This document shows positions 1-6,646 of a stretch of 19,947 bases of DNA, one piece after another. Source of the DNA: an uncultured Burkholderiales bacterium (GTDB taxonomy: Bacteria; Pseudomonadota; Gammaproteobacteria; Burkholderiales; Burkholderiaceae_C). Location of the stretch: NCBI GenBank assembly GCA_903953985.1, contig CAJBLW010000374.1, positions 1 through 19,947 of the forward strand. The letters are read 5' to 3'. Each line of letters begins with the position of its first letter. The stretch's first letter is position 1. Under the pieces are notes generated by a model, which saw only the letters and a list, made by a program, of their open reading frames with translations, was not told where the DNA came from and made no database searches. Position numbers and translations under genes: made by a program.

Positions 1-537
1 CGGGTCGGTCTTGACCAACGCAAACATCATTGAGCACCAGTGCGCATAAGAGGTCCAGACCTTGTGGCCGTTGACCACAAAGTGACGGCCATCGGGCTCC
101 AGCACAGCGGTGGTGCGCACAGCCGCCAGATCGGAGCCAGCGCCCGGCTCGGAAAAGCCCTGCGCCCACCAGGTGTTGCTGTTCAGAATGCCAGGCAGGT
201 ATTGCTGCTTTTGCGCTTCGGTTCCAAAGGCCAGCAACACCGGGGCCAGCATCTGGATGCCGCTGGCGATGATGCGCGGTGCGCCGCCCAGCAGGGTTTC
301 TTCGTCGAAGATGTAGCGCTGCACATGGTCCCACCCCGGGCCACCATGTGCCACGGGCCAGCCGGGCGTGAGCCAACCACGCGCTTGCAAAATGCGAAAC
401 CAGGTCACGTAGTCGACGTGCTCCAGGCGCAGGCCCATCGCCACCTTGCGGCGGATGTCTGCAGGCAGGTGGGCCTTGACGAAGGCGCGCACTTCGAGGC
501 GGAAAGCATCACGCTCGGGAGTGAATTGCAGTTGCAT
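1..537 (-). CDS. acyl-CoA dehydrogenase, N-terminal part (runs off the window)
   Basis: This encodes the first 179 residues of an acyl-CoA dehydrogenase, a FAD enzyme that forms the 2,3-double bond of an acyl-CoA thioester. The minus-strand reading frame is open from an ATG at 537 to the window edge, so the C-terminal part, including the catalytic-base region, is not visible. It begins MQLQFTPERDAFRLEVRAFV, the usual helical N-terminal domain. The FAD/substrate segment WAQGFSEPGAGSD lies at residues 124-136 and HKVWTSYAHW at 158-167, both typical of the family. The gene follows the acyl-CoA synthetase gene by 8 bases, and its ribosome site (AAGTGAGG) overlaps that gene's stop codon, so the two are probably translationally coupled. 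Activation followed by dehydrogenation would fit these neighbours. Substrate chain length or ring type cannot be read from this part. Confidence 0.93.
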   Translation of the reverse strand, partial: MQLQFTPERDAFRLEVRAFVKAHLPADIRRKVAMGLRLEHVDYVTWFRILQARGWLTPGWPVAHGGPGWDHVQRYIFDEETLLGGAPRIIASGIQMLAPVLLAFGTEAQKQQYLPGILNSNTWWAQGFSEPGAGSDLAAVRTTAVLEPDGRHFVVNGHKVWTSYAHWCSMMFALVKTDP

Positions 538-545
538 GGTTCGCC

Positions 546-2729
546 TCACTTCACCGGATGGACAGGCTGGGCCGCAACTTGGGCCACCACCAAGGCATCC
601 AGCGCCAGCACCGGCACAGCCGAGCCCAGCGGGTAAGCCACCAGCGGGTTGATGTCGATTTCGGTGATGTTGGGGTTGGCGCGCATTTGTGCACCCACTT
701 GCGCCACCACGCGGGCAATCGCCCGCACATCAACAGCCGCCGCACCGCGTATGCCTTGCAGCACCACCGCCGCTTTGAGACGGCCCAGTTCGACCACGAT
801 GTCTTCCTCGGCCATGTCGGCCGGGATCAGGCGCACATCCTTGAGCGCTTCGATCCAGATGCCACCCAGGCCCACCAGCACCACCGGGCCCCAGTCGGCG
901 TCGCGTTTGGCGCCCACCACCAGCTCCAGTCCACGCGGACCCATGGCTTCGACCAGCGCACCATCCAAAACCAGCTCGGGGCGGTGGTGTTTCACGCTGG
1001 CAAACAGCTGGTCCCAGCCTGTGCGCAACGCGGCTTCATCGGCCAGGCCTACCAGCACCCCGCCCACATCGCTCTTGTGCGGCAATTCGCTGGCTTGCGC
1101 TTTGAGCACGACCGGAAAACCGATGCGGCGTGCCACAGCCACAGCGTCATCGGCGGTGCTGGCCAGCGCCCCCTGCGGCACCGTCAGGCCGGCACGGGCC
1201 AGCCAGGCTTTGCCCTGGTATTCGGCAAAGATGCCATTGGGCGGCACGGCACCGGGCAGGGGAACAGCCTCGATGGCGTTGGACTGGGCGCGAGCGGCAC
1301 GTTGCAAGGCTTCGCCATATTGCGCGACACGGCGCAAGGCCCGCAAAGCGCGGTCGGCCGAGCGGAACAGCGGCACGCCGCTGGCCTCGATCGCGTCCAG
1401 GAAAAACGGCTCCACCGGGCTGCTGTCGCCGGTCAGTACCAGCACAGTGGGCTTGCTGGCCCGGCCGATGGTCGGGATGATGTGATCGGCCTTGTCGCGC
1501 TGGGCCATCGTGGGGCCCACCGGAATGGCCAGCACGATGCTGCCAATGCGCTCATCGGCCAGCATGGTCAGCACCAGCTCACCAATCAGGCCGGGCTGGC
1601 GGATGCCGATGGTGGTGTAGTCCAGCGGGTTTTCAGCCACGGCATAGGCGGGCAACATGGCGGTGAGCTGCTCCACCGTGGCGGGGGTCAGCTCGGGCAG
1701 GTCCAGACCCAGGTCATCTGCAAAGTCCAGCGCGATGTTTTTCATCGCGCCCGACCCGGTCATGAAAGCCGTGCCCCCTGCGGGCGGCTGCGGGTAGCGC
1801 AGCAGCACGGTGGTGGTGTCCAGCAATTCGTCCAACGATGAGACCACCACCACGGCTTCTCGCTGCAACAGCGCGGTGGCGGTGGCATGGTCACCGGCCA
1901 GCGCACCGGTGTGCGACTGCGCGGCTTCACGGGCGCGGGCACTGCGCCCGGGCATCAACAGCACCAGTGGCTTGCCTGCGGCGCGGGCTTGCGCTGCCAA
2001 CTGCAAAAAGACGGTCGGGCGGCGAATTTGCTCCACATAAACGGTGATCACGCGGGTTTGCGGGTCTGCGATCAGCGCCGCCAGCACGTCTTCGACACAC
2101 ACCGACACCTCGTTGCCTGTCGAAAACACCGTGGTCACCGGCACGCCCCGACCCAGATACGCATCGCGCAGGTTGGCCGCCATGAAACCGCTTTGGGCCA
2201 CCACACCCACGCCGGGCCGTGTCTCAGGGGCGCGGGGGGCCAGCGGCTCAAACGTCACCGGAATGCCGGCCGCCAAATTGGTGAAACCCATGCAATTGGG
2301 GCCGACCAGCAAAATGCCCGACGCTTGCGCCACACGCGCCAGCTCGGCCTGTTTGCGCTGACCTTCTTCGCCCGCCTCGGCATAACCCGAGGCAAACAAA
2401 ACCGCCGCCTTGCAACGCCTCGCCGCCAAAGCCTTCACCGTATCGAGCACGCCCGATTCGGGGATGGCCAGCACCGCCAAATCGATGCCTTCGGGCAGCT
2501 CGTCCACGGTTTTGACACAGGGGCGTCCGTTGATTTCATCGCTGCTGCGGCTGACCAAGTGCAAAACCCCGCTGTAAGCAAAGCGCTCCAGGTTGCCTTG
2601 CACAAAACCGCCAAATGAACGCGGATCGGCCGAAGCGCCCACGATCACGATAGAACGCGGCCGGATGATGTGTTGCACATCCTGCAAACCGGTCACAGCG
2701 GCAGCAGACAAAGGAAACGAAGCGGTCAT
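546..2729 (-). CDS. NDP-forming acyl-CoA synthetase (acetate--CoA ligase family, fused alpha-beta)
   Basis: This encodes a 727-residue single-chain acyl-CoA synthetase of the ADP/NDP-forming type, which makes acyl-CoA from a carboxylic acid, ATP and CoA through a phosphohistidine. Domains in order are a CoA-binding Rossmann domain (about residues 20-120, with SIVIVGASADPRSFGG near its start), succinyl-CoA-ligase-like domains (about 140-450, with VGPNCMGF at 142-149), and a C-terminal ATP-grasp domain (about 500-715, with PHKSDVGGV at 550-558). The phosphorylated histidine should be H273 in SHTGALAGD. I chose the ATG at 2729 because it has AGAAGG upstream and the CoA-binding domain follows directly. 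An upstream in-frame ATG at 2846 would add 39 unlike residues and would include the predicted promoter. It is the first gene of a minus-strand pair and divergent from gntR. The substrate is unknown; an aromatic, cyclic or aliphatic acid is possible. Confidence 0.92.
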   Translation of the reverse strand: MTASFPLSAAAVTGLQDVQHIIRPRSIVIVGASADPRSFGGFVQGNLERFAYSGVLHLVSRSSDEINGRPCVKTVDELPEGIDLAVLAIPESGVLDTVKALAARRCKAAVLFASGYAEAGEEGQRKQAELARVAQASGILLVGPNCMGFTNLAAGIPVTFEPLAPRAPETRPGVGVVAQSGFMAANLRDAYLGRGVPVTTVFSTGNEVSVCVEDVLAALIADPQTRVITVYVEQIRRPTVFLQLAAQARAAGKPLVLLMPGRSARAREAAQSHTGALAGDHATATALLQREAVVVVSSLDELLDTTTVLLRYPQPPAGGTAFMTGSGAMKNIALDFADDLGLDLPELTPATVEQLTAMLPAYAVAENPLDYTTIGIRQPGLIGELVLTMLADERIGSIVLAIPVGPTMAQRDKADHIIPTIGRASKPTVLVLTGDSSPVEPFFLDAIEASGVPLFRSADRALRALRRVAQYGEALQRAARAQSNAIEAVPLPGAVPPNGIFAEYQGKAWLARAGLTVPQGALASTADDAVAVARRIGFPVVLKAQASELPHKSDVGGVLVGLADEAALRTGWDQLFASVKHHRPELVLDGALVEAMGPRGLELVVGAKRDADWGPVVLVGLGGIWIEALKDVRLIPADMAEEDIVVELGRLKAAVVLQGIRGAAAVDVRAIARVVAQVGAQMRANPNITEIDINPLVAYPLGSAVPVLALDALVVAQVAAQPVHPVK

Positions 2730-2801
2730 GAGAGAAAAACCTTCTGGCAAATCAGGGCGAAACCGATGGGCCAAGCACATCACTGGTTTCATCTGAGGGC
2801 T

Positions 2802-2830
2802 ATTCTGGCATGCAAACAAGTGGTTTTCAA
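2802..2830 (-). promoter_or_regulatory. predicted sigma-70 promoter of the synthetase/dehydrogenase operon
   Basis: On the minus strand, TTGAAA (2825-2830) and CAGAAT (2802-2807) are separated by 17 bases. They match the -35 and -10 consensus at 5/6 and 4/6 positions. The start of transcription would fall about 65 bases upstream of the ATG at 2729. The spacer contains TTGCATGCCA (2806-2815 read on the minus strand), which would place a bound regulator between polymerase contacts. This is a prediction from pattern only. Confidence 0.45.
2806..2815 (-). promoter_or_regulatory. candidate GntR operator, left copy (TTGCATGCCA)
   Basis: The minus strand reads TTGCATGCCA here. It differs at one base from the perfect palindrome TTGCATGCAA, and the identical 10 bases occur on the plus strand at 3036-3045 in front of gntR. 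It overlaps the predicted -10 element and spacer of the left operon, a position expected for repression. GntR/FadR-type regulators often bind short palindromes in the promoters of their own gene and of divergent targets. Binding by this regulator is inferred. Confidence 0.45.
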
Positions 2831-3021
2831 TACACCAGATACCCATTTATGAGATTTCAAGGGTTTACACTTATGAGGATTGAACCCATCAAAATACTCC
2901 AGAGCACCCTCTTTTCACTTTTGTAAAAACGACAAATAAACAGCAATTCTCCAATAGAAATGGGGATAGCATGACCATGAATCGGCTAAAAACCGACTTA
3001 GAATCATCACGGCAAACACAC

Positions 3022-3066
3022 CATGCAATTATTTATTGCATGCCACAAACGATCTGTTGCATAATT
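3022..3066 (+). promoter_or_regulatory. candidate GntR operator and gntR promoter
   Basis: An 8-base inverted repeat, CATGCAAT (3022-3029) and ATTGCATG (3035-3042), is split by five bases. The right arm continues into TTGCATGCCA (3036-3045), the same 10-mer as in the left promoter. A further TTGCA half-site lies at 3057-3061. A CATAAT hexamer (3060-3065) matches the -10 consensus at 5/6 positions, and TTGCAT at 3036-3041, 18 bases upstream, is a poor -35. If this promoter is used, transcription starts within a few bases of the gntR ATG at 3073. Autoregulation is the natural reading but is inferred. Confidence 0.45.
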
Positions 3067-3072
3067 TCACAC

Positions 3073-3825
3073 ATGAACACGAACGACATTCAGACATCCG
3101 GCGATGACGCGCCCGTCGACAGCGCCCTGAGCAGCGATGACAACCGCCCCCGGGGTGGCCGCGCCAACGAAATTCGCAACGTACTGCAAGAAGAAATCGA
3201 AAGCGGCAACCTGCCTCCAGGCGCAGCGCTGGACGAACGCGCCTTGGCCACACGCTTCAATGTTTCGCGCACACCGGTGCGCGAAGCCCTGCAACAACTG
3301 GCTGCCCGCGAGTTGGTCCGCATTGCGCCGCGCCAGGGTGTGAATGTGGCGCGACTGTCCATCAGCCAGGTGCGCGCCATCATGGAATCGGTGGGCGAAC
3401 TTGAAGCCCTGTGTGCCAAGCTGGCGGCCCGCCGTGTGGACGATGTGCTGCGCAAGGAACTCGACAAAGCCATTGAGCGCTGCCAGGACGCGGCCGTGCA
3501 GGGCGGCCATGCCGAATACGCCATGGCCAACACCTATTTCCACGAAACCATTTATGCGGGCAGCCGCAACCCATATCTGTCCGAATTGATCCGCAACGCT
3601 CGGCGTCAGATTCAGCGCTACCGTATCCGCGACTTTCAGACCAAGACTCAAATCAGCAAATCACTCAAAGAGCACCAGCAAGTGGCGCGGGCCATTCAGG
3701 AGGGCGATGAAGCGCTGGCTGCGCAGGCCATGTTGTTGCATGTGCCATCAGGCTCCAGCGGTTTTTCTGAGTTCTTGGCACGCATGCCCATGAGCTTCTT
3801 TGAAAGCGACACCACTGAGCACTGA
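3073..3825 (+). CDS. GntR family transcriptional regulator, FadR/FCD subfamily
   Basis: This encodes a 250-residue DNA-binding regulator. A winged helix-turn-helix spans about residues 27-96, with the recognition region FNVSRTPVREALQQL. A C-terminal FCD ligand-binding domain spans about 98-228, with the family's histidines at H157 (TYFHETIY), H201 (LKEHQQV) and H223 (LLHV), which usually help bind a metal and a carboxylate effector. It sits between two divergent catabolic gene sets and is the likely local regulator, with a pathway acid as effector. The start is uncertain. ATG 3073 gives a normal family N-terminus but has no ribosome site. ATG 2971 has GGGGAT upstream but would add 34 residues of unfamily-like sequence and put the operator inside the gene. 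Confidence 0.9.
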   Translation: MNTNDIQTSGDDAPVDSALSSDDNRPRGGRANEIRNVLQEEIESGNLPPGAALDERALATRFNVSRTPVREALQQLAARELVRIAPRQGVNVARLSISQVRAIMESVGELEALCAKLAARRVDDVLRKELDKAIERCQDAAVQGGHAEYAMANTYFHETIYAGSRNPYLSELIRNARRQIQRYRIRDFQTKTQISKSLKEHQQVARAIQEGDEALAAQAMLLHVPSGSSGFSEFLARMPMSFFESDTTEH

Positions 3826-3863
3826 CACGCTGCCTGCACCACGCACCTGAACGAAACCTCACC

Positions 3864-4256
3864 ATGACCCTCTCTAAACGCTCCCTGGATGTCTCCGGCG
3901 CCGGGCACAACGCCCCCATTCCTTTGGGTGCCCGCGTCGGCCCCTTGATCTGCTCATCGGGCATCTCGGGCAAAGACCCGGCTACCGGTGCGCTACCCGC
4001 CGATGCAGCCGAGCAAGTGCGCATGGCCTTTGCCAACATGGACGCCTTGCTGGCCGCAGGCGGTGCAACGCTGGCCCATGTGGCCAAGCTGCACATCACG
4101 GTGCACGACAACGCCGTGCGCGATGCCATCAACACCGAATGGCTGGCGCGCTTTCCAGATCCTCAAGACCGCCCGGCCCGGCACATCGTGCAGCACGCAC
4201 TGCAACACGGCATGGCGCTGCAAATTGAAGTGACCGCCTTTGTGACCACTGCCTGA
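3864..4256 (+). CDS. RidA/YjgF/YER057c/UK114 (Rid) family protein
   Basis: This encodes a 130-residue Rid-superfamily protein. Members hydrolyse reactive enamines/imines to ketones and ammonia, and some act as catabolic deaminases, for example 2-aminomuconate deaminases. The family's catalytic arginine aligns with R106 (DRPARHIV), and a glutamate in the last strand aligns with E122 (LQIEVTAF). The N-terminal tyrosine of archetypal RidA (in GPY) appears to be replaced in APIP (residues 17-20), so this is probably a divergent catabolic Rid subgroup rather than housekeeping RidA. It lies 38 bases after gntR and 63 before the amidohydrolase, in the same direction, so a pathway role is likely. The exact substrate, and whether it contains nitrogen, cannot be told. 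Confidence 0.88.
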   Translation: MTLSKRSLDVSGAGHNAPIPLGARVGPLICSSGISGKDPATGALPADAAEQVRMAFANMDALLAAGGATLAHVAKLHITVHDNAVRDAINTEWLARFPDPQDRPARHIVQHALQHGMALQIEVTAFVTTA

Positions 4257-4296
4257 CTTCGGCCTCAACCCGGCCTGAAGCCTTGCCACTTTTTTT
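4257..4296 (+). terminator. weak hairpin plus T-run between rid gene and amidohydrolase gene
   Basis: CTTCGGCC (4257-4264) can pair with GGCCTGAAG (4272-4280), leaving one bulged base, immediately after the stop codon. A run of seven T (4290-4296) follows, but nine bases after the stem, which is further than in a standard intrinsic terminator. It may cause partial termination or act as a 3' stabiliser inside the operon. Confidence 0.25.
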
Positions 4297-4319
4297 GAAC
4301 CTATTGAAAGACCCCCACC

Positions 4320-5321
4320 ATGATCATTGACTCCCACGCTCACATCCACATGCCACCCGAGAGCTTCCGCTTCATGGCGGAACTGGTGGGCGGCCGCGCC
4401 AACCCCTACACCCTGCCCAAGATCCCCGAAGCCTCGATCCGCAAAGTGGTCGACGACCAGCTCAAGATCATGGATGCGGTCGGCACCGACATCCAGTTCA
4501 TCTCGCCGCGGCCTTACCTGCAGATGCACTCGGTCAAGCCCGGCAAGGTGACCGAGCTGTGGTCGCAGCACTGCAACGGCCTGATCGCCGAATTCGTCAA
4601 GATCGCGCCCGACCGCTTCCGTGGCGTGGCCGGTCTGCCGCAATTCATGGACGAACCGCTGGAGCAGCGCGCCATTCCCGAGCTGCGCCGCTGCGTCAAC
4701 GAGCTGGGTTTTGTCGGCTGCCTGATCAACCCCGATCCGACCGAAGGCCTGGGTGATCCTCCTGGCATGGGCGACGCCTACTGGCACCCGCTGTACCGCG
4801 CCATGGTCGAACTCGATGTGCCCGGCCTGATCCACTCGGCCAGCAGCTGCAGCGAGCGCGAGTCTTACACGCTCAAGTTCCTCAACGAAGAGACCATCTC
4901 CGTCGTCTCCCTGCTGAGTGCCAAGACCTTGGACACTTTCCCCGATCTGAAGATCGTGGTGGCCCACGGCGGTGGCGCGATTCCTTACCAAATGGGCCGT
5001 TTCCGTTCATGGAACGTGCGCAAGGGCGAGAAGGAAACCTTCGACGAACAGCTCAAGAAACTGTACTTCGACACTTGCAACTACAGCGAAGAAGCGATGG
5101 ACCTGCTGCTGAAGGTGGCGGGCACCGACAACGTGATGTTTGGCACCGAAAAGCCCGGCACAGGCAGCGCCCGCGACCCGCTCACGGGCCGTGACTACGA
5201 CGACATGAAACCCGTGATCGAGGGCATCGGCTGGCTGACCGACGAGCAAAAGAAAAACATCTTCGAATGCAACTGCCGCCGCGTCTACACCCGCGCCTTC
5301 CGCACCGACGAACAGTGCTGA
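4320..5321 (+). CDS. amidohydrolase-2 family protein, similar to LigJ-type 4-oxalomesaconate hydratase
   Basis: This encodes a 333-residue metal-dependent enzyme of the amidohydrolase-2 (ACMSD-like) family. Visible metal and active-site residues are H6 and H8 in DSHAHIH, H172 in VPGLIHSAS, H216 in VVAHGGGAIPY and E277 in FGTEKPG. From memory, the segments RCVNELGFVGC, INPDP, MVELDVP and HGGGAIPYQMGRFR resemble LigJ, the 4-oxalomesaconate hydratase of the protocatechuate 4,5-cleavage pathway. Relatives in the same fold are decarboxylases such as LigW, gamma-resorcylate decarboxylase and ACMSD. It sits between the Rid gene and the first Rieske oxygenase gene, so it probably handles an oxygenation or ring-fission product. 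Lysine codons are mostly AAG (14 of 18), unlike the next gene (7 of 15). No other protocatechuate-pathway gene is in the window, so hydratase versus decarboxylase stays open. Confidence 0.85.
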   Translation: MIIDSHAHIHMPPESFRFMAELVGGRANPYTLPKIPEASIRKVVDDQLKIMDAVGTDIQFISPRPYLQMHSVKPGKVTELWSQHCNGLIAEFVKIAPDRFRGVAGLPQFMDEPLEQRAIPELRRCVNELGFVGCLINPDPTEGLGDPPGMGDAYWHPLYRAMVELDVPGLIHSASSCSERESYTLKFLNEETISVVSLLSAKTLDTFPDLKIVVAHGGGAIPYQMGRFRSWNVRKGEKETFDEQLKKLYFDTCNYSEEAMDLLLKVAGTDNVMFGTEKPGTGSARDPLTGRDYDDMKPVIEGIGWLTDEQKKNIFECNCRRVYTRAFRTDEQC

Positions 5322-5346
5322 GCCGACTGAATTCGAGGAACACACC

Positions 5347-6579
5347 ATGGCACTGAGCAAAGAAGACAACGAACTGTTGACCCGCATTGAACATGGCGCC
5401 CCGATGGGCGAAATGATTCGCCAGCATTACTGGCTGCCGGCAGTGCCCTCCATCAAACTGGAAGCCGATGGCGCTCCCGTACGCATCCGTTTGCTGGGTC
5501 AGAACTTCATCGCTTTTCGGGTGACGGACGGCACAGCCGGCGTCATTGATGAACAATGCCCACACCGCAAAGCCTCACTGGCTTTGGGCCGAAACGAAGA
5601 CAACGGCATCCGCTGCCTTTACCACGGCTGGAAGTTCAACGTCAAAGGCGAGGTGATTGAAGCGCCCAACCACACAGGCGATCAGGCCCAGTTTTGCAAA
5701 CATGTGCGCATCAACCGCTACACCACCGTGGACCGGGGCGGCATCGTTTGGGTCTGGTTGGGCACAGGCGACACACCGCCACCGTTCCCCGAATTGCCGT
5801 TTGTCGATTTGCCCGTCAACCAGCGCTCAGTGACCAGCGTGGAAGTGCCCACCAACTGGGTGCAAGGCGTGGAAGCCTCGATGGATTCATCGCATGTGGG
5901 CGTGCTGCACGAATCGACTACCCAACTCACGTCGGGCGGCGGCAACGAGCGCATGCTGATGACCAAGGCGCTGGCCCCCAAACTCGAATTTGAAGACCGC
6001 CCTTACGGCTACCGCTACGCTGCTTTGCGCAGCTTGCCCGACGCCAAGGTCTATGCCCGGGTCAACAACTTCGTGATGCCCTGGTTTGGCATCATCTGCC
6101 CGCCCGATGCGAACGGTCCGACCACGGTGTTTTTCTCCACCCCGGTGGACGACACCCACCACCGCGCCTGGTTTGTGCACTACAACCCCAACCGCGAACT
6201 GGGCATGACTGTCATGTCGGCTTCGCCCGATGTGTGGAACTTCCCGCCCCTGCCGCCTGGCGAAGCCAAAGACAACTGGGGGCAGAACCGCGACATCATG
6301 AAGCGTGGCCACAAGACCGGCTTTCCGCAGCACCTGGGCACCGAAGACTTTGCGATGTTCCTGAGCCAAGGCCCCACCTATGACCGCACCGACGAGCAAC
6401 TGTGCTCGGCCGACGGAGCCGTGATCCGCGTGCGGCAGTTGCTGATCAAGGCGGCCAAAGAGTTCATGGAAGGCAAGGCACCCACACTGGCGCACCACCC
6501 CCAGCTGAACTACCCGGCCATACAGTCGGTGGGTGGCGTGCTGCCCGCAGGCACCGATTGGCGCACGCTGGCCGACTGA
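5347..6579 (+). CDS. Rieske non-heme iron oxygenase, alpha subunit (phthalate 4,5-dioxygenase-like), first copy
   Basis: This encodes a 410-residue terminal oxygenase of the phthalate/vanillate type, which has an alpha subunit only. The Rieske [2Fe-2S] ligands are C71, H73 (CPHRKAS) and C90, H93 (CLYHGWKF). The mononuclear iron site is H183 and H188 (DSSHVGVLH) with D334 (TEDFAMF) as probable third ligand, and D180 is the bridging acid to the neighbouring subunit's Rieske centre. The tail GPTYDRTDEQL, about residues 342-352, is typical of phthalate dioxygenase relatives. GAGGAA precedes the ATG. Such enzymes hydroxylate or O-demethylate aromatic acids with electrons from an FMN/[2Fe-2S] reductase, which is probably the one at 8926-9903. 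The family is clear, but the substrate is not. Confidence 0.93.
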   Translation: MALSKEDNELLTRIEHGAPMGEMIRQHYWLPAVPSIKLEADGAPVRIRLLGQNFIAFRVTDGTAGVIDEQCPHRKASLALGRNEDNGIRCLYHGWKFNVKGEVIEAPNHTGDQAQFCKHVRINRYTTVDRGGIVWVWLGTGDTPPPFPELPFVDLPVNQRSVTSVEVPTNWVQGVEASMDSSHVGVLHESTTQLTSGGGNERMLMTKALAPKLEFEDRPYGYRYAALRSLPDAKVYARVNNFVMPWFGIICPPDANGPTTVFFSTPVDDTHHRAWFVHYNPNRELGMTVMSASPDVWNFPPLPPGEAKDNWGQNRDIMKRGHKTGFPQHLGTEDFAMFLSQGPTYDRTDEQLCSADGAVIRVRQLLIKAAKEFMEGKAPTLAHHPQLNYPAIQSVGGVLPAGTDWRTLAD

Positions 6580-6646
6580 CGCCACCCCAGACCCGCAGAG
6601 CCCGTCAGAGGCCGGGGCATTGATCCCCATCATTTTGGAGACACCC

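Larger units (their letters stand above)
2730..3072. other. divergent intergenic region between acyl-CoA synthetase and gntR
   Basis: This 343-base non-coding stretch is clearly more AT-rich than the genes beside it. It holds a predicted minus-strand promoter (2802-2830), a predicted plus-strand promoter close to the gntR start (3036-3065), and repeated TTGCA/TGCAA half-sites discussed under the operator entries. The middle part (about 2840-3000) shows two imperfect copies of TTATGAG followed by ATT, at 2847 and 2871, and weak short inverted repeats, none of which I can assign a role. I see no gene in it. The open frame at 2971-3072 is read as non-coding upstream sequence rather than part of GntR. 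Confidence 0.7.

Noticed and set aside
558..1841. Long plus-strand open frame (427 codons) opposite the acyl-CoA synthetase gene
   Set aside because: It is antisense to a gene with clear domains, is rich in His, Gln and Arg as expected for shadow frames of GC-rich genes, and shows no family motif.
2847..2887. Imperfect direct repeat starting TTATGAG at 2847 and 2871
   Set aside because: It has two imperfect copies only, is not placed at a promoter element, and could be chance in AT-rich sequence. It was not promoted to an operator.
3993..4991. Minus-strand open frame (332 codons) across the rid and amidohydrolase genes
   Set aside because: It spans two recognised genes and their intergenic gap on the other strand, with shadow-type composition.
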